64,000 nucleotides of DNA, taken from assembly GCF_016741875.1 (NCBI RefSeq), contig NZ_JAERRF010000010.1:1-64000 (forward strand), written 5' to 3'. Below are positions 10,243 through 17,484 of this stretch, piece by piece. The first letter of the stretch is position 1, and each line of letters starts with the position of its first letter. The notes under the pieces are model-generated. The model was not told the origin of the DNA, searched no databases, and saw only the letters and a list, made by a program, of their open reading frames with translations. Made by a program: the position numbers and the translations under genes. Source of the stretch: Streptomyces coffeae. Its GTDB lineage: Bacteria; Actinomycetota; Actinomycetes; Streptomycetales; Streptomycetaceae.

Positions 10243-10258
10243 CGCGTCGACGGGGAAG

Positions 10259-10417
10259 CTAGTGGGTCTGCACCCACCACGCCATCAGGCCAATGGCCGC
10301 GGTGCCGCATGCATACGACGCGCCGCGGACGAAATTCGCCGCGGCGAGCCTGCCGTATCGACGCCATCTGCTGCTGGAACGACTGGGTACGGGTGGGCGA
10401 ACCTCCATCGTGTGCAT
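10259..10417 (-). CDS. Small single-pass membrane protein
   Basis: A 52-residue ORF read MHTMEVRPPVPSRSS at the start, with a basic middle and one hydrophobic C-terminal segment (YACGTAAIGLMAWWV). ATG 10417 has AAGGGG about 7 bases upstream, a good ribosome site, which separates it from chance ORFs. It is convergent with the EamA gene, 16 bp away. It fits no family I can name; the positive-inside N-terminus suggests the C-terminus crosses the membrane. It could be a conserved Streptomyces small protein or a false call. Confidence 0.5.
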   Translation of the reverse strand: MHTMEVRPPVPSRSSSRWRRYGRLAAANFVRGASYACGTAAIGLMAWWVQTH

Positions 10418-10585
10418 GTGGAGCCCCTTTCGTGAACGGGGGAACGACGCGCTGAAGAAAGCATACAAAAGTGTGAACTTCCCTCATGTAACGGACTCGC
10501 CGGGAAAAGAGAATTCCGACCAAATGTCAGAACAGAGCGGCCAGCGGGAATTGGCCGCCGCCGGAACGCCGCCGGAACGCCACTG

Positions 10586-10618
10586 AGCCCCCGCCACGAC
10601 CACTTCGCGGCGGGGGCT
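10586..10618 (-). terminator. Terminator downstream of the baeRF2-like gene
   Basis: AGCCCCCGCC at 10586-10595 pairs perfectly with GGCGGGGGCT at 10609-10618 around a 13-base loop. It lies 9 bp beyond the stop of the minus-strand gene at 10627. The interval 10418-10585 otherwise holds only the upstream region of the small membrane gene. Confidence 0.6.
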
Positions 10619-10626
10619 TCGTACGC

Positions 10627-11781
10627 TCAGGCGCCGTGCCAGCGCAGTACCGCGCCCAGGCCACCGGCCGGGCCGGCTACCCCCTCGGGCACCAGCAGCA
10701 CCTCGGTGTCGGCCACCGCGGCCGAACGCATCAGCGCGTCGTCCGCGCGCGCGGGCTCAGGGGTGCTCACCCCGAGCGCCCGCGCCTGGGCGCGCTGCAC
10801 CGCCACCTGATCGGCCGCGGGGCCGACCCAGACCTCGTGGCGCATATCGCCGCCCGCCTGCCCCAGCAGCAATGTGGCCGCCTGGTGGCTGCGCATCGCC
10901 TCCACCACGGCGGGCACGCCCTCCGCCGCTCCGCTGGGAGCGCTGCCGTCGTGGCCGCTCGGCCCGCCGGGACGGCCGCGTCCGGCGCGGAAGGCGTCGA
11001 GGACGGACTCCAGGTGGGCGCGGGCGTGCTCGGCGCGGGCGTGGTCGATCTCCGCCTCCAGGAGCTCACGCGAGCTTCCGGCGGCACGGCTGCCGCGCTG
11101 CACCTCCACCGCCCGCTCCCGCAGCGGCTCGGGCAGCCGGTCGCGCACGGCCCGGCGTTCCCGTGGGTCGCCGGTGAGGATCAGCAACTGCGCGGGACTG
11201 TCCGACCAGCGGTGGATCAGCTCCTCGGCGACCTGGTCCGCGGCGTGGTCCCAGGTGTTCTCCATCCGGTTGCGATAGTGCCACTCGTAGCGGTCGGCGG
11301 GTACGGACCGGTGTCCCCGGCCCTGCGGGGCCCCGCCCGAGGTGTGGCACACCGGATGGGTGCCGGCGGCGTCCCGCAACTCCAGATCGGCGCCCGCCCG
11401 GTCGACGTGGGCCAGCAGGCAGGACGGCCACTCACCGCGCAGGGCGGCCAGCGGCGCCACCCTCGGCAGCGAGGTCCACGAGGTGGCCACATCGCCCGGT
11501 GACACGGCCAGCGGCATATCGAGGACCACCGCACCGTCCGCGGCGAACAGCGCCCGCCCCGCGGACCGCCTGCCCACCCGCTCCCGCTCTCCGGCGAGTC
11601 TGCCGATCAGCGCCTCGCAGGTGGCGGCGTCGGCGCCCTGGCCGGTCAGCTGATCGGCCACATACCGCTCCCGCAGCTTGCGCCGCCGGGGCGCGTCCTC
11701 CGTCGTCCGCGAGGTGTCCATGTAGACACAGGCCCACGGACCGGGACGATCGAACAACGGCTTCAGGAAACCAACATCCAT
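10627..11781 (-). CDS. baeRF family 2 (Rv2629-like) protein
   Basis: A 384-residue protein beginning MDVGFLKPLFDRPGPWACVY, then MDTSRTTEDAPRR, the pattern of Mycobacterium tuberculosis Rv2629 and other bacterial archaeo-eukaryotic release-factor-like (baeRF2) proteins. The C-terminal half (ATLLLGQAGGDMRHEVWVGP, then DALMRSAAVADTEVLLVP) is the eL30-like region. Members are thought to act at ribosomes, perhaps in rescue or hibernation, in hypoxia and stress; no reaction is proven. ATG 11781 has GGGGGAGG close upstream; the frame beyond it is noncoding. It is divergent from polX with 132 bp between. Confidence 0.8.
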   Translation of the reverse strand: MDVGFLKPLFDRPGPWACVYMDTSRTTEDAPRRRKLRERYVADQLTGQGADAATCEALIGRLAGERERVGRRSAGRALFAADGAVVLDMPLAVSPGDVATSWTSLPRVAPLAALRGEWPSCLLAHVDRAGADLELRDAAGTHPVCHTSGGAPQGRGHRSVPADRYEWHYRNRMENTWDHAADQVAEELIHRWSDSPAQLLILTGDPRERRAVRDRLPEPLRERAVEVQRGSRAAGSSRELLEAEIDHARAEHARAHLESVLDAFRAGRGRPGGPSGHDGSAPSGAAEGVPAVVEAMRSHQAATLLLGQAGGDMRHEVWVGPAADQVAVQRAQARALGVSTPEPARADDALMRSAAVADTEVLLVPEGVAGPAGGLGAVLRWHGA

Positions 11782-11900
11782 GACCTCCCCCAACCCGGGG
11801 AAACACACGGCCGGAACCCCCGACCCGTAAGCCCTCCGGATCGCGGTCCCATTCCTGCACACCAGGATCCCTCCACCGCACCGGGATCGCCAGAGCCGAC

Positions 11901-11906
11901 TAGAAT
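11901..11906 (+). promoter_or_regulatory. -10 element of a leaderless message for polX
   Basis: TAGAAT is followed by seven bases and then the ATG of polX at 11914, so transcription should start at or beside the start codon. There is no Shine-Dalgarno and only a weak -35. Confidence 0.6.
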
Positions 11907-11913
11907 CGCTGTC

Positions 11914-13656
11914 ATGGCTCGCTCCAACGAGGAGGTCGAAGCCCTCCTGCGCGAGTACGCGGATCTCCTCCTGATCACGGGCGGGGACGCGTTCCGGGCA
12001 CGCGCCTACGAGAAGGCCGCGCGGGCCATCGGCGGCCATCCCGTCGATGTGGCGCGGCTCGACGCGAAGGGACTGCGGGAGATCCCCAATGTCGGCAAGT
12101 CCATCGCCGACAAGGTCGTGGAATTCCTGCGGACCGGCACCATGCCCGCCGTCGAGGAGGCGCGGGCCGCGATCCCGGCCGGGGTCCGGGAGCTGACCGC
12201 CATCCCCGCCCTCGGTCCCAAGAAGGCCATGCTGCTCTACGAGGAGCTGCGGATCTCCTCGGTCGACCAGCTGGCGCAGGCGATCGAGGAGCACAAGCTG
12301 CGCGATCTGAAGGGCTTCGGACCGAAGTCCGAGGAGAACATCCTCCATGGCATCGGACTGCTGCGGGCCGTCGGAAACCGGATTCCGCTGCACGATGCCA
12401 TGGACGTCGCCGATGACATCGTGGCCGCCCTGTCCGAGGTGCCCGGCTGCCAGAGGTGTGCGTACGCGGGGTCGCTGCGGCGGATGAAGGAGACCGTCGG
12501 CGATGTCGACATCCTGGTGGCGGCGGAGGATTCGGCCCCGTTCATGGACGCGTTCACCGGGCTGCCGTACACCGCCGAGGTCATCGCCCACGGGCTGAAG
12601 AAGACCTCGATCCGCACCACCAAGGGGCTCCAGGTGGATCTGCGGGTGCTGCCGCTGGATTCCTGGGGCGCGGGGATGCTGTACTTCACCGGCTCCAAGG
12701 CCCACAACATCCGGGTCCGCGCCATCGCCGTCCGCCACGGTCTCAAGCTCTCCGAATACGGCCTCTTCGAGGCCAAGAGCGGAAAGAAGATCGCCTCACG
12801 CAGCGAGGAGGACGTCTACGCGCGACTGGGCATGGACTGGATCCCGCCGACGCTGCGCGAGGACCGCGGCGAGGTCAAGGCGGCGCTCGAGGGCAGCCTG
12901 CCCGCGCTGCTCCATGAGTCCGATCTGCGCGGCGATCTGCACACCCACACCGATCTGACCGACGGCCTGGAACCGCTGGAGAACATGATCGCCAAGGCGG
13001 AACGGCGCGGCTACGCCTACTACGCCGTCACCGATCACGCCCCGAAGCTGTACATGCAGCAGATGACCGAGGAGAAGATGCTGGCCCAGCGGGAGCGGCT
13101 GCGCGAGCTCGACCGGGGCCGCGGCCACCGGGACACCCGGCTGCTGCACGGCGTGGAGCTGAACATCGACGCCGACGGCGAGGTGGACTGGCCGGGCGAC
13201 TTCCTCGAGGGCTTCGACATGTGCGTGGCCTCGGTGCACTCGCAGTTCGGCCAGGACCGGGACACCATGACCCGGCGGCTGGTACGGGCCTGTGAGAACC
13301 CCCATGTGAACATCATCGGCCATCCCACCACCCGGCTGATCGGCAAACGGCCGGGCGTGGACGCCGACTTGGACGAGGTGTTCGCCGCCTGCGCCCGTAC
13401 CGGCACCGCGCTGGAGATCAACGCCCATCCGGACCGGCTGGATCTGTCGGACGAGAACATCCTGCGGGCGAAGTCGCACGGTGTGGTGTTCGCGCTGGAC
13501 AGCGATGCGCACTCCACCCGCGATCTGGACCATATGCGCTACGGGGTGGGCATGGCCCAGCGCGGCTGGCTCACCACGGACGATGTCATCAACACCTGGT
13601 CGCTCACCCGGCTGCGGCGCTTTCTGCGCAAGAAACCCACCGACGGGGGCCGTTGA
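11914..13656 (+). CDS. polX: DNA polymerase/3'-5' exonuclease PolX
   Basis: A 580-residue family X DNA polymerase with a PHP domain, used in base-excision and gap-filling repair. The N-terminal helix-hairpin-helix part includes LREIPNVGKSIADKVVEFLR and AIPALGPKKAMLLYEEL. The palm has AYAGSLRRMKETVGDVDILV with two catalytic aspartates. The C-terminal PHP exonuclease keeps its metal ligands: GDLHTHTDLTDG, VTDHA, HGVELNID, ASVHSQF, IIGHPTTR, EINAHPDRLDLS and ALDSDAHS. Length and order match Bacillus and Deinococcus PolX. The message is probably leaderless. It is convergent with the membrane gene at 13681. Confidence 0.95.
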   Translation: MARSNEEVEALLREYADLLLITGGDAFRARAYEKAARAIGGHPVDVARLDAKGLREIPNVGKSIADKVVEFLRTGTMPAVEEARAAIPAGVRELTAIPALGPKKAMLLYEELRISSVDQLAQAIEEHKLRDLKGFGPKSEENILHGIGLLRAVGNRIPLHDAMDVADDIVAALSEVPGCQRCAYAGSLRRMKETVGDVDILVAAEDSAPFMDAFTGLPYTAEVIAHGLKKTSIRTTKGLQVDLRVLPLDSWGAGMLYFTGSKAHNIRVRAIAVRHGLKLSEYGLFEAKSGKKIASRSEEDVYARLGMDWIPPTLREDRGEVKAALEGSLPALLHESDLRGDLHTHTDLTDGLEPLENMIAKAERRGYAYYAVTDHAPKLYMQQMTEEKMLAQRERLRELDRGRGHRDTRLLHGVELNIDADGEVDWPGDFLEGFDMCVASVHSQFGQDRDTMTRRLVRACENPHVNIIGHPTTRLIGKRPGVDADLDEVFAACARTGTALEINAHPDRLDLSDENILRAKSHGVVFALDSDAHSTRDLDHMRYGVGMAQRGWLTTDDVINTWSLTRLRRFLRKKPTDGGR

Positions 13657-13680
13657 CCCGCGCCGGAGTGCGGATCCGGG

Positions 13681-14061
13681 TCAGGGGCGGGGGTCGCGAT
13701 CGGGTGCCAGCAGACCGGCCACGGACAGCGCGGCCCAGCCCACCGAGACGGCGACGGCCACCGCGCGCCGCTCACGTCCGGGCAGCGTCCGGCCCAGCAG
13801 CCCCGCGTCACCGAGGTCCGCGGCGATCCGCAGCGCCGTGGCCGTGGTCAGCGCGGGGCCGCGCGGCGCCACGGCCATGGCGAGACCACTGGCCGCGTCC
13901 CGCAGGCCGAGCGGGCGCAGCGAGACACGCGTGGCGGGCTGTGTACGGCCTCGCTCGTCCACCAGCCCGGACGGTCTGGCGAGCAGCGCGGGCCAGGCCG
14001 TCACCGCCACTCCGTACAGCGCCGTGGCCGCACCCACCGTCCGCAACAGGCCCACCCGCAT
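13681..14061 (-). CDS. Small membrane protein (DUF4267-like)
   Basis: A 126-residue protein beginning MRVGLLRTVGAATALYGVAV. It has hydrophobic segments at the start, the middle (GLAMAVAPRGPALTTATALR) and the end (AVAVAVSVGWAALSVAGLLA). The block GLRDAASGL followed by IAADLGDAGLLG resembles DUF4267 proteins, predicted membrane proteins of unknown role. ATG 14061 is chosen; GTG 14073 is an alternative, and the more upstream frame is strongly basic and unlikely. It is divergent from the uracil-DNA glycosylase gene. Assignment to DUF4267 is tentative. Confidence 0.6.
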   Translation of the reverse strand: MRVGLLRTVGAATALYGVAVTAWPALLARPSGLVDERGRTQPATRVSLRPLGLRDAASGLAMAVAPRGPALTTATALRIAADLGDAGLLGRTLPGRERRAVAVAVSVGWAALSVAGLLAPDRDPRP

Positions 14062-14191
14062 CGCCCGTGTCACCCTCTTCCGTCGTCGTGGTCGCCGTGG
14101 CTCATTCTTCCTCCCCGCTGTGCTCCGCGTGATGCGAGGGGTCATCATCGGACGGGGACCGTCCGTCACCACCGTTCAGCCAGGAAACCGT

Positions 14192-14995
14192 ATGGCTCAT
14201 CCCGAACGTGACACCGACTCGGCTGCCGGCACCGGCGGGGATCCGGGCAGCTGGCCCGCCCGGCAGGCACCCGGCGCCCGTGACCTCGCCGGACTGGACG
14301 CGCGGATCTGCCGCTGCCGGGCCTGTCCGCGGCTGGTGGAGTGGCGGGAGGAGGCCGCCCGCACCAAGCGCCGGGCCTTCGCCGACTGGGACTACTGGGC
14401 CCGGCCGGTGCCGGGGTTCGGACCGCCGGACGCCGCGATGGCCATCGTCGGTCTCGCTCCGGCCGCACACGGCGCCAACCGCACGGGCCGGATGTTCACC
14501 GGCGACCGCTCCGGGGACTTCCTGTACGCGGCGCTGTACGCCGTCGGTCTGGCCAGTCAGCCCACCGCCACCCATCGCGGGGACGGGCTCGAGCTGCGCG
14601 GCGTACGGATCACGGCGCCGGTGCACTGCGCGCCGCCCGCCAACCGGCCGACCCCCGGGGAGCGGGACACCTGCCGCCCGTGGCTGGCCCGGGAACTCAC
14701 CCTGCTGCGGCCGACATTGCGCTCGGTCGTGGTACTCGGCGCGTTCGGCTGGCAGGCCGTACTGCCCGCGCTGGCCGCCGCCGGATGGCGGGTGCCACGG
14801 CCGCGCCCCGTGTTCGCACACGGGGCGCGGACCACACTGCGAGCGGCCGACGGGGGCGCGCCCCTGGGGCTGTTCGGCTGCTATCACGTGAGCCAGCAGA
14901 ACACCTTCACCGGACGGCTCACCCCGGACATGCTGGCCGAGGTGCTCCGCGGGGCCGCGGAGGCGGCCGGGCTGCCGGTGGCCCATGCGGACTGA
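14192..14995 (+). CDS. Uracil-DNA glycosylase, family 5 (UDGb type)
   Basis: A 267-residue glycosylase that removes uracil, and often hypoxanthine, from DNA. The family 5 signature GLAPAAHGANRTGRMFTGDR follows RAFADWDYWARPVPGFG, and the second motif is HVSQQNTFTG near the end. Cysteines of the iron-sulfur site are visible at CRCRACPRL, at CAPPANRPTPGERDTC, and elsewhere. Motif A lacks the catalytic aspartate of family 1 enzymes, which is normal for family 5. ATG 14192 has AGGAA about 6 bases upstream; the frame open to 13481 runs through other genes. Neighbouring polX suggests a loose repair context. Confidence 0.92.
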   Translation: MAHPERDTDSAAGTGGDPGSWPARQAPGARDLAGLDARICRCRACPRLVEWREEAARTKRRAFADWDYWARPVPGFGPPDAAMAIVGLAPAAHGANRTGRMFTGDRSGDFLYAALYAVGLASQPTATHRGDGLELRGVRITAPVHCAPPANRPTPGERDTCRPWLARELTLLRPTLRSVVVLGAFGWQAVLPALAAAGWRVPRPRPVFAHGARTTLRAADGGAPLGLFGCYHVSQQNTFTGRLTPDMLAEVLRGAAEAAGLPVAHAD

Positions 14996-15026
14996 CGCTA
15001 CGGGCGGTTCCGGTGGAAGTGGGTGG

Positions 15027-15066
15027 GAGGCCCCGGGCACTGGGGCAGGAGGGCGCCCGGGGCCTC
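15027..15066. terminator. Bidirectional terminator between convergent genes
   Basis: GAGGCCCCGGGC at 15027-15038 is a perfect 12-bp inverted match to GCCCGGGGCCTC at 15055-15066, with a 16-base loop. It sits in the 91-bp gap between the convergent glycosylase and protease genes and would serve both. Confidence 0.75.
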
Positions 15067-15086
15067 GTTCAAGGGGACGGCCGCGC

Positions 15087-16739
15087 TCAGTTGAGTCCGG
15101 CGCCCGCGTCACCGGCACCGGCGTCACCGGCACCCGCGTCGCCACCGGCACCCGCGTCGGCGGCTCCGCCTTCGTCACCCGCGCCCGCGTCGCCACCGGC
15201 GCCGCCGTTGGCCTCGGCACCGGCGCCACCGGCACCGCCCGCGCCGCCTTCGCCACCGGCACCGCCCGCACCGCCGGCGCCACCCTGGCCGCCCGCGCCA
15301 CCGGCACCGCCGTCGTCACCCGCGCCACCGGCGCCGCCGGCGCCGCCGGCGTCACCGCCACCGCCGGCGTCGTCGCCGATGACGGCACCCGTGGCCTCGA
15401 GCGCACCGGTCACCGGCTGGAAGAAGGTCTCGCCGCCCTGGGTGCAGTCGCCGCTGCCGCCGGAGGTCAGACCGACCGCCGCGTCCTCGGCGAACATGGC
15501 GCCGCCACTGTCACCGGGCTCGGCGCACACATCGGTCTGGATGAGGCCGTTGACGATGTCGCCGTTGCCGTAGTTCACCGTGGCGTTGAGACCGGTGACC
15601 GTGCCGTCGGAGAGCCCGGTGGTGCTGCCGGAGCGCTGCACCTTCAGGCCGACGCTCGCCTCGACCGCACGCCCGATCTTCTGGGTGCTGCCGTTCTGGA
15701 GGTCGACTGTGCTGGACGCCTGGGTGTTGGCGTCGTCGTACATGACGAGCGCGAAGTCGTTCTCGGGGAACTTGGAGTCCTTCACGGTGCCCACCTGCTC
15801 GGCGCCCGCCTCGTCCGAGGTCCAGTTCTGCGAGGCGTTGCCGCAGTGGCCCGCGGTCAGGAAGCCCGGGGCGCCGTCCACGGTGACGTTGAAACCGAGT
15901 GAACACCGCGCGCCACCACCGAAGATGGCGTCACCGCCGTCGAGACCACCCGCGGCGTCGCCACCGCCACCGGCACCGCCGGCACCGCCGTCGCCACCGG
16001 CACCTCCGGCGCCCGCGTCACCTGCACCACCTGCACCACCGGCGCCCGCGTCACCTGCACCACCGGCATCACCGGCGCCACCTGCTCCGGCATCACCAGC
16101 GCCCCCGGCGCCACCCGCGCCCGCGTCACCCGCTCCGGCATCACCGGCACCGGCGTCACCGCCCGCACCGGCGTCACCGGCCGCACCGCCGTCGGCGCCC
16201 GGCTGGGCCGGTTCCTCGCCGTCGAAGCGCTTGAACTCGCCCTTGGTCCGCTTCACGCTGACCAGGCCGTCCATGCTGTCGGTGGCCTTGGTCAGAGTGG
16301 CCCATTTGGTGCCGGTCACCGTGCGGTCCGCGGTCACCCGGACCTGGTTGGTCACCGGGTCGATCGACCATGCCGTGCCCGCCACGGAGGCGTCACTGCT
16401 CAGTGTCTTGGTGGCGCCCTGCAGTTCCGCCATGCTGTTCTTGACGATCTTGGCCACGGCACCCTTGGCACGGACGTCCTGGGCCGAGTCCTCGTCCATC
16501 ACATTCATGACGAGCTTGCGGCTGCCGTTGTCGTAGTACCAGCCCGCGCCGTTGTCGCCGAGGTCCGAAGCGAGGGACCGGGCGAGTTTCACCGCCGCGG
16601 TGGAGGAGAAGGTCTTGGCCTCCGACGACTTGTCCGGGCTCGCATTGGCGTTGGGCAGCAGGACGACTGCCGCCCCGAGCGCGGCGATGGCAGCTCCGGC
16701 GACGACAACGTTGCGCTTGTTCACACGTCGGTGGCTCAA
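15087..16739 (-). CDS. Secreted S1 (streptogrisin-like) protease with Gly/Ala/Asp repeats
   Basis: A 550-residue secreted serine protease. Residues 1-34 are a signal peptide (KRNVVVAGAAIAALGAAVVL core). Residues 35-175 are an alpha-lytic-type propeptide. Residues 181-268 are a Gly/Ala/Asp repeat linker. Residues 269-455 are the chymotrypsin-fold domain with H298 (TAGHC), D328 (ENDFAL) and S411 (PGDSGGAM), and residues 456-550 are a second repeat tail. TTG 16739 is the start, with GGAGG 8 bases upstream. The triad is intact, so the enzyme should be active. The repeats resemble mycobacterial PGRS tracts and are not part of ordinary streptogrisins. Substrate preference is unknown. Confidence 0.9.
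   Translation of the reverse strand: MSHRRVNKRNVVVAGAAIAALGAAVVLLPNANASPDKSSEAKTFSSTAAVKLARSLASDLGDNGAGWYYDNGSRKLVMNVMDEDSAQDVRAKGAVAKIVKNSMAELQGATKTLSSDASVAGTAWSIDPVTNQVRVTADRTVTGTKWATLTKATDSMDGLVSVKRTKGEFKRFDGEEPAQPGADGGAAGDAGAGGDAGAGDAGAGDAGAGGAGGAGDAGAGGAGDAGGAGDAGAGGAGGAGDAGAGGAGGDGGAGGAGGGGDAAGGLDGGDAIFGGGARCSLGFNVTVDGAPGFLTAGHCGNASQNWTSDEAGAEQVGTVKDSKFPENDFALVMYDDANTQASSTVDLQNGSTQKIGRAVEASVGLKVQRSGSTTGLSDGTVTGLNATVNYGNGDIVNGLIQTDVCAEPGDSGGAMFAEDAAVGLTSGGSGDCTQGGETFFQPVTGALEATGAVIGDDAGGGGDAGGAGGAGGAGDDGGAGGAGGQGGAGGAGGAGGEGGAGGAGGAGAEANGGAGGDAGAGDEGGAADAGAGGDAGAGDAGAGDAGAGLN
15090..15374 (-). repeat. C-terminal Gly/Ala/Asp coding repeat of the S1 protease
   Basis: Encodes residues 456-550, almost entirely GGAGGAG, GDAGAG and close variants. 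At DNA level it is short, imperfect reiterations of GGCGCC/GGTGCC-type trinucleotides, prone to length change and to assembly error. Confidence 0.8.
15936..16199 (-). repeat. Internal Gly/Ala/Asp coding repeat of the S1 protease
   Basis: Encodes residues 181-268 between propeptide and catalytic domain, built from GDAGAG and GGAGGAG units. The unit type is the same as in the C-terminal tail, which suggests the two tracts arose from each other. Confidence 0.8.
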
Positions 16740-16938
16740 CTCAGTGACCTCCGGTAGGGGGAGCGCGGAGAGCGTGTGAGGAAGGCGCTTGACCGCGTTC
16801 CTCCACGCCCCCGCGCGGGGCCACCACGTCGTACGCGGACGCGTTTACTCCGTTCTCACCACCACTCACACTGTGATGAAAAGCTGCGCCGCGGCGATCG
16901 GTATGAGTAAGCTCCGCCGCTTCCACGCGCCGGTCGGT

Positions 16939-17319
16939 CTACTCCGCTCCCCCGGCGCGCTCGTCCCCGGCCGCTTCGTCGGCCGCCGCCTGAGCCCGCA
17001 GCTCCCATACCTCGCCGAGCGCCATCCGCTCCGACGCCGCGGCCGGGGAGCCGTCGGTGGTCTCGAAGTGGTCGACATACCGGCCGATGAACTCCTGCCA
17101 GCGGTGATTGACCGGGTCGCTGTCCAGGGCCGTCATCGCGGCGGCGAAGTCCTCGCAGTCCACGAGGTGGAACAGATGGCGTCCGCTGCGCCAGATCCGC
17201 CAGTTGTCGATCCCGGCCCGGCGCAGCGCCTCCAGCAGATCCGCCGGAACCGTGGCGTGCACCTCCTCGTAGCCCGCCTCCTGGCCTTCTTTGAGCACCG
17301 AGTGCAACGCCACACGCAT
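16939..17319 (-). CDS. rhaM: L-rhamnose mutarotase
   Basis: A 126-residue member of the RhaM family (about 104 residues in E. coli), which interconverts alpha and beta L-rhamnose. The expected order is present: MRVALHSVLKEGQEAGYEEV, the catalytic histidine in EEVHATVP, GIDNWRIWRSGRHLFHLVDC, then PVNHRWQEFIGRYVDHFE. An Ala/Glu-rich tail of about 20 residues is extra. ATG 17319 has GGGAGG 7 bases upstream. No rhamnose isomerase, kinase or aldolase gene is nearby. The 199 bp between it and the protease gene hold the protease promoter and a TCACA-C-TGTGA palindrome at 16866-16876. Confidence 0.82.
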   Translation of the reverse strand: MRVALHSVLKEGQEAGYEEVHATVPADLLEALRRAGIDNWRIWRSGRHLFHLVDCEDFAAAMTALDSDPVNHRWQEFIGRYVDHFETTDGSPAAASERMALGEVWELRAQAAADEAAGDERAGGAE

Positions 17320-17360
17320 CGAGCTTCCTCCCTCTCGGCGATCGGTCCATGGTGGTTCCG

Positions 17361-17374
17361 ATCATCCTGATGAT
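17361..17374. promoter_or_regulatory. Palindrome between rhaM and the GH109-like gene
   Basis: ATCATC-CT-GATGAT is a perfect dyad in the divergent promoter region, about 45 bp upstream of rhaM. It is a plausible repressor site for either gene; no regulator is adjacent. Confidence 0.3.
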
Positions 17375-17410
17375 TGTTTCTGTTTGGAAGAGGCGCGTAA
17401 TTAGCAACTC

Positions 17411-17439
17411 TTGACAGACCGTGTCGCCGCCATCAGAGT
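17411..17439 (+). promoter_or_regulatory. Housekeeping-type promoter for the GH109-like gene
   Basis: TTGACA at 17411-17416 and CAGAGT at 17434-17439 are 17 bp apart, a good match to the vegetative sigma consensus. The predicted start near 17446 gives a leader of about 40 bases before the ATG at 17485. Confidence 0.5.
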
Positions 17440-17484
17440 CATCCCCGCTGCCAACCGGATACGGAGAGCCAGGAGTGATGCCTG

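Noticed and set aside
10524..10586. Possible 20-residue peptide before the terminator
   Set aside because: No ribosome site, antisense to the terminator's gene, and too short to support.
11782..12738. Long minus-strand frame upstream of the baeRF2 gene
   Set aside because: It is antisense to polX, which has strong domain evidence; homology of baeRF2 begins at MDVGFL.
15899..16234. His/Arg repeat ORF (HRRHRHRR-type) on the plus strand
   Set aside because: It is the complement of the glycine-repeat tract of the protease; repeated codons create the pattern.
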